Counted from the first letter of the stretch, positions 23,539 to 35,321 are shown. The stretch: 64,000 bases of DNA from Hydractinia symbiolongicarpus (GCF_029227915.1 NC_079881.1:4960001-5024000); one strand, 5' to 3'. Numbers and translations: made by a program. Notes: generated by a model from the letters alone, not told the origin.

Positions 23539-26500
23539 TTATGTATCGTCATCAGAATCTCTGTCTCTAACATATTTTTTTATCCCCCAAAAAAGCTTTC
23601 TTACTGCAGCGATTAGTATAATAACAAGGATTGCCAATGGTGGTAATATTAAGACAATGTCGCGAATCCAAATGAAAACAGTATTCATCAACTCAAAGCC
23701 TGGTAAATTTGAAAGATCATACAGGTAATCTTGTGCCCAAATCAAATCAAAAACATTGAAAACAATCAATGTTGACAACGACACTGTTTCCAATCTGTTT
23801 AACACGTTTTTAAAAAATGGTCTTGAATACCAGTGATGAAGTTGATATAACAAAAGCGTAGGGAATGTGAGAATCATCTTGAAAACTGGATTATGGATGC
23901 ACATGCAAATAATTGACAAGGTTAGACGCCGCATCAATACAACCACTTCCCAGTTAATTGAACCGTCTGTAGATGTATTTTTTCTATACGGCTTAGTAAA
24001 CAGTTCGATGATGGCATCTTTTTCCTTGTTATCTGCGGAGATTACGGTAACATTTACCATCTTCAGTTTCTTCTTTAATATATACAGGTATATTGCATAT
24101 GGAGGAAGGACAAAACAAATGTAAAATCGAGATATGGATACAAACCCACTATCTAGCAGTTTTAGCGATAGATATGTTGATAAAGGGAATGGCACAACCC
24201 AAATGGAAAGGAACACGATGATTAGACATTGCCACCATGAGTAACAAACAACATCACCTTGTATGTACAAATAATATGTATCGTTTACATTGACGCAATT
24301 TACCATTTTCAAACAGAATGCTGAAATTCCAGTGTAACCTAGCAGCGTCAACTGGATTAGACACAATTTAATCTTTATTGGAAATGTTTTGGCCTGGTGT
24401 GTCCATTGCTTGCATCCTTTGATTATTTTTTTCCATGCTTGATGAAGTGTTCTAGCACCCAGAACAAGGAAAAGAAAAATAATTGCCATTGGAACTGTAA
24501 TACTTTGAACGAATTCTTTACCAACGTTTGTAAAATTCTCATATGGGCAGAGCTTTGAAATTTTCATAGAAATAACTTGCAAATTTAGCACCGATGAGAT
24601 TGCATTGCTAACGCTATTTAAGAATGCGTGATTTTCTTTATCCCTTTGTCGAATCTGTAATAAGGCCTCGATTTGGTAAAAGAAAAATAATATTGTTTTC
24701 AAACCAGTAATGTTTCTTACTATACTTGGGTCTAGGTATTCAGTTTCTGATAAGACATCGTCGCTTGTTTGACTAATATTATCAAAATCGGTACTTGTAT
24801 TACTTCTAAGGCTGATTGCATAGTTTGACCCGGAATCATCATACACTTCTTCGTATTGAGATACTCTATTTTCATTGTTTTCAAATAATGGTTCGGTCAG
24901 AGTATCTCTGTTTTTACGTTTTCCTTTCAATCTGTGAATTTGCTTTAACACAAATAAAAATAGATCTTTGTAAAACAACAGCAAACCCGTGTAAAGAATC
25001 ACATAGAAAATGTAAAGCACCCAGAATAAGGACTTCCAACAGCTCTTATTGGAAACGCATTCACCATCAAAATAATTTACTCTGTACCCTGGTATGCAAG
25101 AACCGCATAAATATCCGTTCCTATTCTTATTACAAGAGTTATAGGAGATGCATTTCGAGCCATAAGTTGAACAACAATACAATGGTGGGCACGGTAAAAA
25201 CTTTATACCCTGTTCTTTTATTGATCGATAGCCCCAAAAATTCCCTCGACTAATTAGTTTGTCGTTACAATTGGCGCCCAATGGACACTTTTGACATTTT
25301 GAGTTAATATCCGTTCTCATTGTACCACTCTTATTGTGGGAAAATTTTATACTTCCTCGCGGCTCAATGTAAGTTGACATTTTGCATCTAATACAAAGAA
25401 TTGTTGCAATAATCTTCTCTTCACGATACGTTGTAAAAATAGGCTCAATGTCATGATTTTCTGGGCAGGTGTAAGCAAAATCATAACTTTTATTATACAT
25501 GTAAGCAACGCAATCCGGATTGCAATGAAATCCATTTCCAGGCCAGCTTGGCAACGTTGACTGGAGCACCATACTAACATTAATTAAATCTAAATGCGTT
25601 GACGAATACATTAAAACACCTGAAACTTTTGGAAATTTTGTTTTGCCTAATAAAATAACATTGCGTAATTTAAGTTCGGTAAAACGATTCGGGTAGTCGC
25701 TATGTATAGCTCCACCAGAAATCTTTGCTACATTTGAGATGAACTGCGAATTTCTTATTTCTAATGATGTACCTGACAAATATATCGCCCCTCCAAACTT
25801 TGCAGTGTTATTTAAGAATACACTTCTACTTATCAATCCCTTACCGTCTGAAACATACAAAGCTCCATCATTGTTATCCGAAAAATTAGACCCCGTTATA
25901 AACAGATGACTTATTGATAATGAGACTGCAGTTTTAGTGTAACCATTAAAATAACAATATCTAATGGTAACTATGGCAAATGTTTCGACTAATATTGCAG
26001 TTTTATGTTTGTTTTTTCCAAGAAATTGCGTGTTTGATATATCTATGATTTTGGTTATATTTCTTACATCTTGGGCGAAATAGTCTAGAAAAAATGCGAT
26101 CCCACCACTTAAAACACAGTTTGACATTCTAAAATTAAAATTCCCAGCGTATTTCATTAGCAGGAACTTTTTTTTGCCTCCTTGGATGCTTGTATTATTT
26201 ATGTTTAATTTCAGATGAGCAATCACTTGAAATAATAGTTGTGAATTACTTATTTTGCAGTTCAATATTTCGACATCAGCTAAATAATGAGCTGATTGTG
26301 TAAAGCCTGTTGTTATGAAATGTAAGCTACTATCAATAAGACAGTCTGAGATTGTAATTGTTACGTTACACTTGATACGAATCAGTGATATTTGGTAAAA
26401 TTGAATGCCGTCCACATTTAGAGTCCGCCTCTTTTCACAATTCTCATATAAAAACCAAGGAGATGATTCGTCCGTTCTAGCAACAGATGGACGAATGTCA

Positions 26501-29500
26501 CCACTTTTGCACAGGGTGATGTTTTTGTCAAGGATAGTAGATTTATTAACGAGGTATATGTGAGGTTTTAACATATCGGTACCTCCGTCTATTTTGATTT
26601 TCAGCTCTGACATCCCAGTTTTGTTTTGAAGCACATATTCCAGTGATTTGCAGGGAGTGAACAGCTGTTCTCCACAATTCTTTTGATCTTCTCCGTCACT
26701 TTTTGACACAAAAACATCTGTTGAATCTGAAATAAAATTGATAAGATTTAATCTATCGTCTGAATAATTTCATGATATCATTTGGAAGGAACAGATGGAA
26801 TTAGATTTTTAATTGCACCTTGTAGAATTTATTTTTGTCATCCAATTATTTCGTGTGGCCGTAATATTGATATAATACTTAGTTCTTGCGTTACATGATA
26901 GCGATAGTTAGACAGTTTGTGTACGAATTTAATTATTTTCTTTTTATTCATTTGTTTTCATTTATAATCAATTTTACAGAATTTTAAATTAAATAAAATT
27001 GAATTCGTAGATTACGGCTCAACAAAATCGAAATGCTGGATTGCATATTTTCATGCGCAGAGACCGTGTAGAAAATTGCACAGGGAAGAAGTATTAATAG
27101 TCTGCGGTGCTTTAAGCGCTCTATTAAGTCAAATTTTGCTAGTTGTTTACATGCATTTCCTTGAAAATATGCCTTGGCTTATTTTCTTTTACAAAATGAA
27201 ATTTTTAGCCTACTTTTCGTAAAGTTTTATTACCACGTGAAGAGGGTTGACTGAGTTTTTTATTTTTATGTCTTGCAGCTGCATTGTTAGTACGGGATTT
27301 ATACTTTAAAACTTTAACTTAGCAGAGAAGGAGCCACTTTTAGAAAATGTTTATTTCTAAGGAAATAGCCTGTAGATTCGAATGATTTGATTCGAACGTT
27401 TGTTTGACCGGCTTAAAGAAGTGACAATGAAATGGCTTTAGTGTCATAAGGACATGTAGTGTTAGACATCTTGTTGCTTTATTGTCATTAGCAGGTACAC
27501 CTGGTTTTTATACTGTCATAAGCTCGTATATTGTTAGACACGGACATAACTTCGTGCTTAGGCCCTTACCTTACTCAGACGCTATGTTAAGAGCGGCGTG
27601 GTTTGGATCAGGAGTCTTCGCTGAATTCCTTAGCTTCAAATTCGACAGGATCTTTCAAATGCGTTTGCAGCGATGTTATTTCTTCAATGGTCAGGAAATC
27701 ATCATGCACGACATCAAGACCTGATTGCATCATGACTTCTGCAATTGGAGCAATGTCAAATTTGACAGTTTTCATGTTTATTGACCAGGAGGAGATAGCA
27801 TCTTACAAAAATAATGTTTAAATATGTTAAATGATAGAGTGTTTAGGCGCTCGGACCTCTTTCTCCAACCAGCACATCACTGTTTGATATGTAGAAAGAA
27901 TTAAAACATGCTTTTTTAATGTTTTCAATCGTAACTTCTTTGTAGTCATAGGAGACGAATTCCTGCGAACCTATCCTTAAATACTTTTGTGTCTTTCCTT
28001 GCACGTCACTTGTTAAGGCGGATTTCCACTTCAAAGTTTTTTGACGGGAACGGAAACGGGAACGGAAATGGAAACGGAAACGGAAACTCAAACGGAAACG
28101 GGAACGGAAAAAGGACAGACTGAAACGGGAAAATTTAATTTCCACTGAAATAAAACTGCAAAGAAAAAAACAAAAAAATATTAACAAATATGGTGTCTTT
28201 TCTTAAAAAATTGAGCCGCAGAATTTTGTATTTATTATTGTTGTGTCACTTAAAAAAGAAAAGACAAATTTTTCAGGATCGGAAAACGAAAGACGCGTTC
28301 AATCTTTTAGTTCATAATGTGAGACTACATGATAAAGAATGGAGTTTTTTAGAGTGACACCTACAAAATATGAACAGTTACTCAGATTTGTTGCTCCAAC
28401 AATCACGAAAAGTTCCATCAGGCGCGAAGCTGTTGGACCAAGTGAGAGGTTAGTTGTGGCGCTTAAGTGTATTTTTGCTGGGACGTCTTGAATTGATTTA
28501 GCTGGAATGTTCCGAACAAGATTCTACTAAATAAACAAGGTTTATTTAGTAGAATTATCAACGAAACATACATTGCTATTTGAAACATTCTATTAGCTGA
28601 AAATTGCATCTCTCATCCTAAAAATGAAAGTGAATGGGCGTTAGTAGCTTGAACGAATGTATCCTCGGTTGAGTTGTAATTATCTATGAAGTTATCATCT
28701 TCGTGCTTGTACTGCGACGCCGTCTTAAATTGTATGTTATGCTGAGTTTGCAAAAATGACACGATCTGATTGGATAATTTTTTTCTATCCTGCGAGCTCT
28801 TAGAAGAAAGTTGGATTCAATTTAACTTTTTCCTGGGACCGAAAGGACAGGAAAATTTTCCCGTGGGAAAGCGAAATAAGTGAACTGTGCATTCCCGTGA
28901 AAAAACTTGGAAGTAGAAATCCGCCTTTAGACTTGGCACTACAATTTCTTGCGTATCTAAAATTTCTTTAATTTAATTGCAAAATTTGTCCTTTCCAGCT
29001 GACGTGGTTGTTTTTTTTTCTCTTTGCAGCAACGGCTTTTCGGAAAGCTATGAAACCAGTCATTCTGAATTAAAGTAGCATAAAATTTTCGAAGGACTGG
29101 TGGTTTGAAAAAATGGTTTCACACTCTTAAAAGAGTGTTTTTCGGAATTCCCATGGGTGGTTTTTGCCGTCATACTATCTTTTAGTTACTCACCTTTCTT
29201 TCTTTTGATAAATTTCGCGAAAAAAAATTGCTATCCAAATTATGGTTTTGCCGTAAAGAAAAGAATTTGTAACTCATGATTAATACACATATAAAATGAG
29301 AGATGAGACTTCAAAATTTAACAAAAAAAAATTTTTGAAAGTAAGAAGAATTTAAATTAAAAAAATCCAAGAAAAAATGAATTAAAAGTTGAAATAAAAA
29401 AAACAAAAAGCCGAAATTAAATAAATTTAAATTAAACAGAGTTCTCGGCCGCCATACAGTCATAAATTTCTAACTACTATTTTTTTCCACTTCCCGCCTT

Positions 29501-30928
29501 TTTTTATTTCCCGCTTTTTTTTGCAGTTCAACGCATTTTTGATGTTGCGGTAAAGTGCAAAAAAATTTTGCGATAAATAAAAAAAAACAACAATAACAAT
29601 TTTTTTGTCTGTTTATTAGTTGAGAAGATAATCGAGGATCGAAATCAGCTAATCAGGTCACAGCAATTAAAGTAATTACCGTTTTTTAAGGACCCAAATG
29701 AAAGCAATAGATTGGTTAAAATCTTTCCTTTTTTCTAAAAGTTCGCTTTCTGTTAAGTTTATTCCGAATCGTTTTGCACTTTTTTTCTGAATATTCGCTT
29801 TCCAAAATGTGGGTAAATATTTTCCTTAAACTTGATATTAGTATTTCTGTCTATTCTATTTATGGTTTCTTTCACTTTTCTTGCTGTCCAACCGAACCCT
29901 CGATCTATGATAATAAATAGCCAAAGATGATTACGATCATCGCCAGTCGATGACAGCTGTATCTGTCGAAACGTTGTGTAAAATACATTTGTTTGTTCAT
30001 GACATGATAATATTCTATATCATTCAATGAAAATGACTGAACAGAAAAGTGGTAATATTTTAAAAATTAGCAACGACAAAAACAGCTTTCTGTTTCCGGG
30101 AGAAAATAATAAAGAATTTTAAATCCAGTAAAATGAGTCATTACAATGACTCAAATCTGGCGTGATAAAAGTGTCCCGACCTTTGACGTAAACCAAGGAA
30201 TCACACTACTCCGTAGGTGTAATTTAATAAGATTCAAGCAAAATCAAATATACTGATTTAATGGATACTGGAAAATGGATACTGGGAATCATGAATATAA
30301 AATTATTAATGAAAAAGAGAAAGTATCAGTTTTCGCTATGGCCTTTAGTCATCATTATCATTCTTTATAAAATTTATTTGTCTATGTATTTAAGGAACAC
30401 ACGTCAACTTTGTTTGTATTTCTTTTCGTTTTCACTTTTGTTTTAAAATAATTGTTTCTGATGACAAAGATTATTGTCAGACATAATTTACAGAACAGAT
30501 CTTTTTAACTTTCTAAACCAAAGTTTACGGTTTAAAAATGACAATTATAAAGACAGATTTTCCAGAATGAGATCCTGACACACTAATTGAACTTTTACCT
30601 GCACTTCTTTTCAAAAATGATTAATTCTTTTATCATTTTTAAGTTTTATGACAAGGCACTATTTACAACTTACGTACAAAATCTTGTTCATTACCCTACT
30701 TGTAATCAAATAATAAATTTTCTCCCTGTGTTGTTATATATTAAACCGCCTTGAATCTTTACAAATCTGTGTAATTCAAATTCGAAGTACGTCACTACAC
30801 TAGTAAGAGATGCTTATCAGATATCTCTCTCAGCAGTAGATATAGAATGCAAGACAATCTAGAAAATACTAACCTATATTTGTAGCTGATAACACCATCA
30901 AAAAAGTTAAGATTTGAATTCCAGCCAT
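23539..30928 (-). CDS. Beta-helix and multi-pass membrane protein
   Basis: Two exons: 30928-30874 and 26726-23539, joined in phase 1 (AG|GTTAGT to TTTCAG|AT), 1080 residues and in frame throughout. Exon 1 is a signal peptide, MAGIQILTFLMVLSATNI. Exon 2 starts with about 400 residues of short Ile/Asn-rich repeats including FLNNTAKFGGAIYLSG and FISNVAKISGGAI, the pattern of right-handed parallel beta-helix (Pmp/Pbh1-like) repeats. A Cys-rich linker follows (CIRCK, CQKCPLGANC, LCGSCIPGY), then eight or nine hydrophobic spans from about residue 570 to 1060, with an acidic Ser-rich loop after the first span. The protein ends acidic (RDRDSDDDT). Large adhesin-like ectodomains on multi-span bodies are known in cnidarians and other invertebrates; the function is not known to me. 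It is likely at the plasma membrane. Confidence 0.8.
27608..27775 (-). CDS. 55-residue acidic frame, unknown
   Basis: A short open frame from ATG 27775 to TGA 27608 encodes MKTVKFDIAPIAEVMMQSGL and an acidic end (EFEAKEFSEDS). The frame is open upstream to a possible acceptor (TTTTTGTAAG), so it may be the last exon of a gene. It lies downstream of the GERGPS fragment on the same strand, in the intron of the beta-helix gene. Function unknown; it could be a relic. Confidence 0.35.
   Translation of the reverse strand: MKTVKFDIAPIAEVMMQSGLDVVHDDFLTIEEITSLQTHLKDPVEFEAKEFSEDS
27843..28012 (-). pseudogene. Exon fragment ending VLVGERGPSA, split by a transposon
   Basis: The frame reads TSDVQGKTQKYLRIGSQEF, then a Lys/Asn-rich stretch with KKACFNSFY, and ends DVLVGERGPSA before TAA. 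Upstream it is cut by the PIF/Harbinger element at 28016-28926. Across the element the frame continues for only three or four codons (CQVL) to a possible acceptor near 28944, so the insertion sits just inside an exon. A GERGPS-type ending recalls uncharacterised cnidarian proteins, but I cannot name the family. Confidence 0.45.
28016..28926 (+). mobile_element. PIF/Harbinger non-autonomous element with transposase relic
   Basis: Terminal inverted repeats of about 35 bp (AGGCGGATTTCCACTTC at the left, its near-complement ending in CCGCCT at the right) are flanked by TTA target duplications (28013-28015 and 28927-28929), the PIF/Harbinger hallmark. Near the left end are GGAAACGG repeats (28045-28130). 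At about 28340-28490 the plus strand reads FRVTPTKYEQLLRFVAPTI and GPSERLVVALK, the N-terminal region of a Harbinger transposase, then a stop; the rest of the gene is missing. Confidence 0.85.
30874..30928 (-). CDS. Signal-peptide first exon of the beta-helix gene
   Basis: The ATG at 30926-30928 opens an 18-codon signal sequence that stops soon after unless spliced at ATAG|GTTAGT. The phase (1) is exactly what the acceptor at 26726 needs, creating an Asp codon. I found no other candidate exon nearer the main frame. The 4.1-kb intron contains a transposon and a fragment of another gene. Confidence 0.7.
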
Positions 30929-31346
30929 GTTTTAAACGATAACGAGGAACTTTTGATGCAGAAATAAAGAAGTAGCTACTGTTCACCATATATGTGTCTG
31001 CTTTAAGTTGTTGGTAATACATTATATATTCTTTGTGTCATAATTACGGCGAATGAAAGACATTTATGGCTTGTTCCATTGTCGAAAATAGAACCGAAAG
31101 TTTGACACAATAATGCGCTTGTTTTTTGTATAAGGGGGGTCATATTTTGTCTCAGCTTCGTGTTTCTTAAAAAAATCGATATTTTCAGCCTGAAATAATT
31201 CTAAAAGAGAGTCTTAATAATTATTAATAAATCGACTAATACATAAAATGCAATGCCATTTAAAAGATCTCTTTAGTAATAGCCGTATTTGGTCTGCTTG
31301 TGAGCAAGAAAAACATCGTGTTAAGGAAACACAAAATACGATACCT
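30929..31346. other. Upstream region of beta-helix gene
   Basis: No gene recognised. It should contain the promoter and 5' UTR of the minus-strand gene starting at 30928, but I see no decisive core-promoter motif. Confidence 0.3.
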
Positions 31347-31555
31347 ACCCTACTATACCAGGGGGGGGGGGGGGGGGGGGGCGCACAAAGTGCCCACGGC
31401 AATTTCAATTGAGCATATAATTTTTTGTGCGTAACATTAAATGTTGAAATTTGAATTACTTAAGCATAAGTGGTTCAGGATTTTTGACCCGTTGGCACTT
31501 TGTACCCCCCGCCCCTCGGGGTTACAGGGGCCAAAAAAGCTCAGGTATAATAGGG
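31347..31555. repeat. Foldback element with 21-G tract
   Basis: The left arm (CTACCCTACTATACCAG, poly-G at 31361-31381, then CACAAAGTGCCCACGG) pairs with the right arm (CCGTTGGCACTTTGTACC, CCCCCCGCCCC, then AGGTATAATAGGGTTAA). The centre is about 85 bp. It looks like a MITE or foldback whose G-run has expanded on one arm. Confidence 0.65.
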
Positions 31556-32105
31556 TTAAAGGCACACATATGCAGGTCTGTTTAGGGTTAATGTCTCCTT
31601 AATTCTATGTACAGCCACAGAGTCCTCGTTGAATATTTTTGATGATTCAAAGGTTGGTTTGGATGTTAATTTCATTAGTTTGTCCTTATTGTTTACAAGT
31701 TCTACATTTACACATTTTTTTATGTTTTCCATAGTTTTTTCAAATACACTGTTATTCACAAGTTTGAAGAAATCTTTTTCAAATGCATTTTTACAATAGG
31801 TTTTTTTATTAATATTGAAATCAATATATTTTTTCAACCATGATTAAATTCTAATACACGATGTACGCTTTTGATTTTTAATTCCAATGATATATATAAT
31901 TGTAGATTTCGATAGTGTAATACGTATTTCTATTTTTTACATAATGTTGGTATCAACTTATTTACATCGCCTACTGATATCTTATACTGTTCTTGAATTT
32001 TTTTACAATAATCTGATAACATATTTTTGGTAACATTTATTTTCTCTGGAGCTAGTGGATAATGATTATGCAGATTATGTAGTTCCTTATAATATTCTAA
32101 ATCAA
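31556..32105 (-). pseudogene. Polinton-type family B DNA polymerase fragment
   Basis: On the minus strand the reading runs LEYYKELHNLHNHYPLAPEK, then KKYVLHYRNLQLY, KSVHRVLEFNHG, and FEKDFFKLVNNSVFEKTMEN, then NRPAYVCL. These are typical of the palm region of protein-primed DNA polymerase B of Polinton/Maverick elements. At least two in-frame stops interrupt it, no neighbouring Polinton genes or long terminal repeats are seen, and the right end abuts another repeat. It is a decayed fragment. Confidence 0.75.
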
Positions 32106-32112
32106 CTAGTCG

Positions 32113-32290
32113 TTAGCCCGTGGAAAAATCCACGGGTTCGCCCGTCCTTTATATTTACCTATCGCAATAAAGTGGATAAAAATATATCGCATTTGATATT
32201 CGTGTTTCGTAACATCATTTCGTAACTCAGCGGGGGGTCTGCGCAGAGACAGATGCGGGAAATATGTACGACAGGCGACGACTAGTCTCT
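32113..32290. repeat. Interspersed repeat copy 2
   Basis: It starts with the palindromic GCCCGTGGAAAAATCCACGG, then TTCGCCCGTCC, and later GCAGAGACAGATGCGG and GACAGGCGACGACTA. It shares these blocks in order with 7764-7876, which lacks about 60 bp in the middle. It lies directly beside the polymerase relic. Confidence 0.6.
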
Positions 32291-32776
32291 TTAAGAATAA
32301 CTTTATTTTGTGCGTTAAAAAAGGTTGCACGCAGATTAATTTCAGAATAACGGCAAAACCCGAAAAAAGGCAACATGCTACGAAAGTCATTTTGGTTTTA
32401 AAGTGATTGTGTGCGGTTTGTAGGTCTCCTTTTGATTTATTCAATGAGTTTATTATTATTTATTTTAACGTTATGGTTATCCGGTTATCCAGCTAGCTCT
32501 TTAGCTACCTGAAAAGTAGCCAATTGCAGTTACAACAAACTTTTTAATCAATAATACTTTAGCTAAATGCAGTTAAGTATTCTATTGCTACATTCGACGT
32601 TTCGACACTTAGTCGCTCGGCTAGTAATAAAAAACGCTTTTTTAAATTCAATAATGTGCATGTGCAGAGTTTAATATGATGGGTTAAAAAAGTTCAACTT
32701 CCAATCGAAATAAAAGTATTTACGCTAAGCGGTCGTATATCAGCTGCCTGTGGATTCTTGTTGGTAATGTAACATC

Positions 32777-32934
32777 TATATGGAACCAACTGCTTTCTGT
32801 TTTGTTTTGTTTCTAATTCTTTCTTGGATCCTTTCGTTTACTATATCAGATATTTAAGAAATCGAACAAAACTAAGTCGACTCATCAATAAAGATGTTGT
32901 ATATCCAAATACACACGATAAATTACAAAAATAA
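32777..32934 (+). pseudogene. GPCR C-terminal relic
   Basis: In frame from 32824, the peptide LDPFVYYIRYLRNRTKL, then LINKDVVYPNTHDKLQ, ends at TAA 32932. It parallels LDPFVYYFRLSRIRKKI...LLNKGVVDPSTHDEL of the GPCR exon 1.3 kb downstream. DNA similarity extends left to about 32777 (ATGGAACCAACTGC against GCAGAACCAACCGC), with a frame slip before 32824. It is a diverged tandem copy of the last 50 codons. Confidence 0.7.
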
Positions 32935-33779
32935 GTGTAAAAATGAGTGCAAAAATGTGTCAAAATTTTTTTGAAAAGTTAGCTGTTTTTTTTAATTTCA
33001 TTGAATATATCATGTTCCATGTTTCGCATTATTTGCCTGCACCTTGATTAATCCTAATACTTATTTCTCTTGTCGATTTTGTGTGTTTTATTTTTTTGAT
33101 ATGAACAGAAGGAAATTGAAACATTTTGAAACATTCGTAACTTAACTTTCTCTCATATATTTTGATAACACAATATTAGATAATTGAGTCCATTACTTCA
33201 GATACCACAAATAACACAAGGTGAAATTTATAGAGAGAAGTATTTGCTGGCATAAGCTGCAGACATAAAGGTGGCAACTTCACTCAGTCTCAGCGACTAC
33301 CATAGAATATTTCTTTCTACCGGGCTGTAGTTCCAAAAGGAATTGTTGTAAAATGCAGCTACATGTTCAGTAATTTAGAGTTTATTAATCGATTATCTGT
33401 CACGCTTGATTACATTATTGGGAAATTTAACTTTTGTATAATAATAATATTTTGACACAATATGCAACTGTCTCGCCTTTTTTAGGTATGACAACAGCCA
33501 GTGACGGGAAGCATCTCAATAAAATAAACGTTTTTTTTAATGCTATATAGGATAACTGTAGAGTTTGCTTTAGAGAGGAATTGTGGTTTATGATGCAAAA
33601 AAATTCTGGCTCTTCTTGATTGTGTAGAAAGTTCTATTTGCGTTGCTACATTGAAAATGAGTCTTTAGGGATAAAAAAGAAAACAACAACAACTTTTATT
33701 TAATTTTTTGTTAACTTGTTCATGTCACAGCATTTCACAATTTTGATATATATATTATACATCCATTATTTTACGACAG

Positions 33780-34323
33780 GAATGTTACAAATAGGCGTAT
33801 ATTTCTCGTCATCGCTGGACTTTGGATGTTTTCTACTGCTGTAACTATTCAATCCGGTGTAAAGACAATACAATCATGGCGGAGGTTTGAGGTTGCAGCA
33901 GCCCTTATTGGCATTTGTACATGTGTGATCATTTCGTTAATGCACATCAATATATATTCAGAGATAAAACGTATGTGTAGAAAAGTAACTACGAATAGTT
34001 CCGCGCAGCTTGATATGTTAAAAACAAAGAAAAAAACTTCCAAGACAGGATTGAAGATTTTATTCACCTTTATTTCATGTTACTTTCCGTTATGTTTCTG
34101 CGTTATTTGCCGCAATCTCATAACACGAACAAATTTTATGGTTAGTTATGCAGAACCAACCGCTATCTGCATTTTTCTCTTAAATCCTTTATTGGATCCT
34201 TTCGTTTACTATTTCAGACTTTCAAGAATTCGAAAAAAAATACGTCGACTTCTCAACAAAGGTGTTGTTGATCCAAGTACGCACGATGAGTTAAGGACGT
34301 CAAGAGCAAGAACTAAGAACTGA
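33780..34323 (+). CDS. Class A GPCR, C-terminal exon (TM4-TM7)
   Basis: After an acceptor (TTTTACGACAG) the frame opens with RNVTNRRIFLVIAGLW (TM4-like). It continues with VAAALIGICTCVIISLMHIN (TM5), the loop MCRKVTTNSSAQL, KTGLKILFTFISCYFPLCFC (TM6) and PTAICIFLLNPLLDPFVYYF (TM7 with a DPFVYYF form of NPxxY/DPxxY), then a basic tail of about 40 residues. The N-terminal half (TM1-TM3) is not in the 800 bp upstream, so it is either a spliced gene with distant exons or a 5'-truncated copy. An ATG at 33826 would give 165 residues, but starting there would remove part of TM4. A partner relic lies at 32777-32934. The ligand is unknown. Confidence 0.7.
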
Positions 34324-34560
34324 GTGAGAAGAACTAAGTCTGGCGATCTAATATTCCTTACAGTAGACATGTAACAGGTGTTTCAGTTTATGCAGAGACC
34401 ATTTGTTGTTATGATGGAACATGTTTTATTTAAAAGATCGTTTGGTTTAAGTTTCTTACGAACATTTGTCAAAACAAAACAATACATGACCAATACCAAT
34501 TTTCTTTGCTATCATACAGCTAAAACTCAGGTTTTCTATAGAAAATAATTCAATATGTGA

Positions 34561-35038
34561 TGTTTTGTGCGCGGACGGTACACAAGAAAGCATACGCAAC
34601 TATGCGAACACACGGGGGCGGTAGAATAAAATACGGTACATTGGTCGGTCTAGTACAGTATGATGATGACGTTTCATAGCTTAAATACGAACAGAAAAAA
34701 AACAAAGACACAAAAAGATAAACACAACATAAATAAATACAAATATTAAGTTGTGTCATACTATTACACGTACAAAATAAAACATGAAACACTAACTATT
34801 GCGTCGCTTACTGCGCTTGCTTCCTTTTTGTTGCTTGAAGAAACTCTTTACGTTAAGATTTCAATCAAGAACTACGATATTTTTGATTCTCACTTTTACC
34901 ACACGCTTGTCCTATTCGTACGGAGATTAGAAGCAATGTGAAAAGTGTGCGAAAAAGCTATAAAAACCCAATTAAAATTAATGTGACGTGACGGGTCTCC
35001 ATCTCTGAGACGGATCTTCATCGTTTATGTTTAAAACA
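34561..35038 (-). repeat. 3' LTR of BEL/Pao element
   Basis: Bounded by TG at 34561 and CA at 35038 on the plus strand (TGTTTTGTGCGC ... GTTTAAAACA). On the element strand it is preceded by the purine run GGTGGGGAG (35039-35047). A GTATTTAAGC motif inside could be the TATA element. There is no second LTR in the window to confirm the ends. Confidence 0.7.
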
Positions 35039-35321
35039 CTCCCCACCAGTGAGTACTCGTCTACGAACGACTGTCCATCTAGTAACGCTTTATTTTGTAT
35101 AATTGATTATCTTGCTTACGTCGGACTCGTTAAAGATGTACGTCGTTTATGTACGTCGTGTATGTACGTTATTCCGGTTTCTTCATCATCGCTTTGCAAT
35201 ATCGTTTGCCCAAGATTTATCATCGAATTTTACAACGTCGTTGTTGTTTCTTCATGAATTATGTATACCTATAAAGAATACAATTCACCGTCGTATGCAA
35301 AGCATAGTTCAGGTGACATTT

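Noticed and set aside
27482-27821. Two plus-strand frames of 72-80 residues
   Set aside because: Antisense to the minus-strand 55-residue frame and its flanks; no motifs.
29850-29990. CGATGACAGCTGTATCTGTCGAAACG, similar to Penelope-like 3' ends
   Set aside because: Only a short motif; no adjoining coding remnant.
33010-33040. TGTTTCGCATTATTTGCC resembling the GPCR TM6 region
   Set aside because: Too short, and out of order with the relic at 32777.
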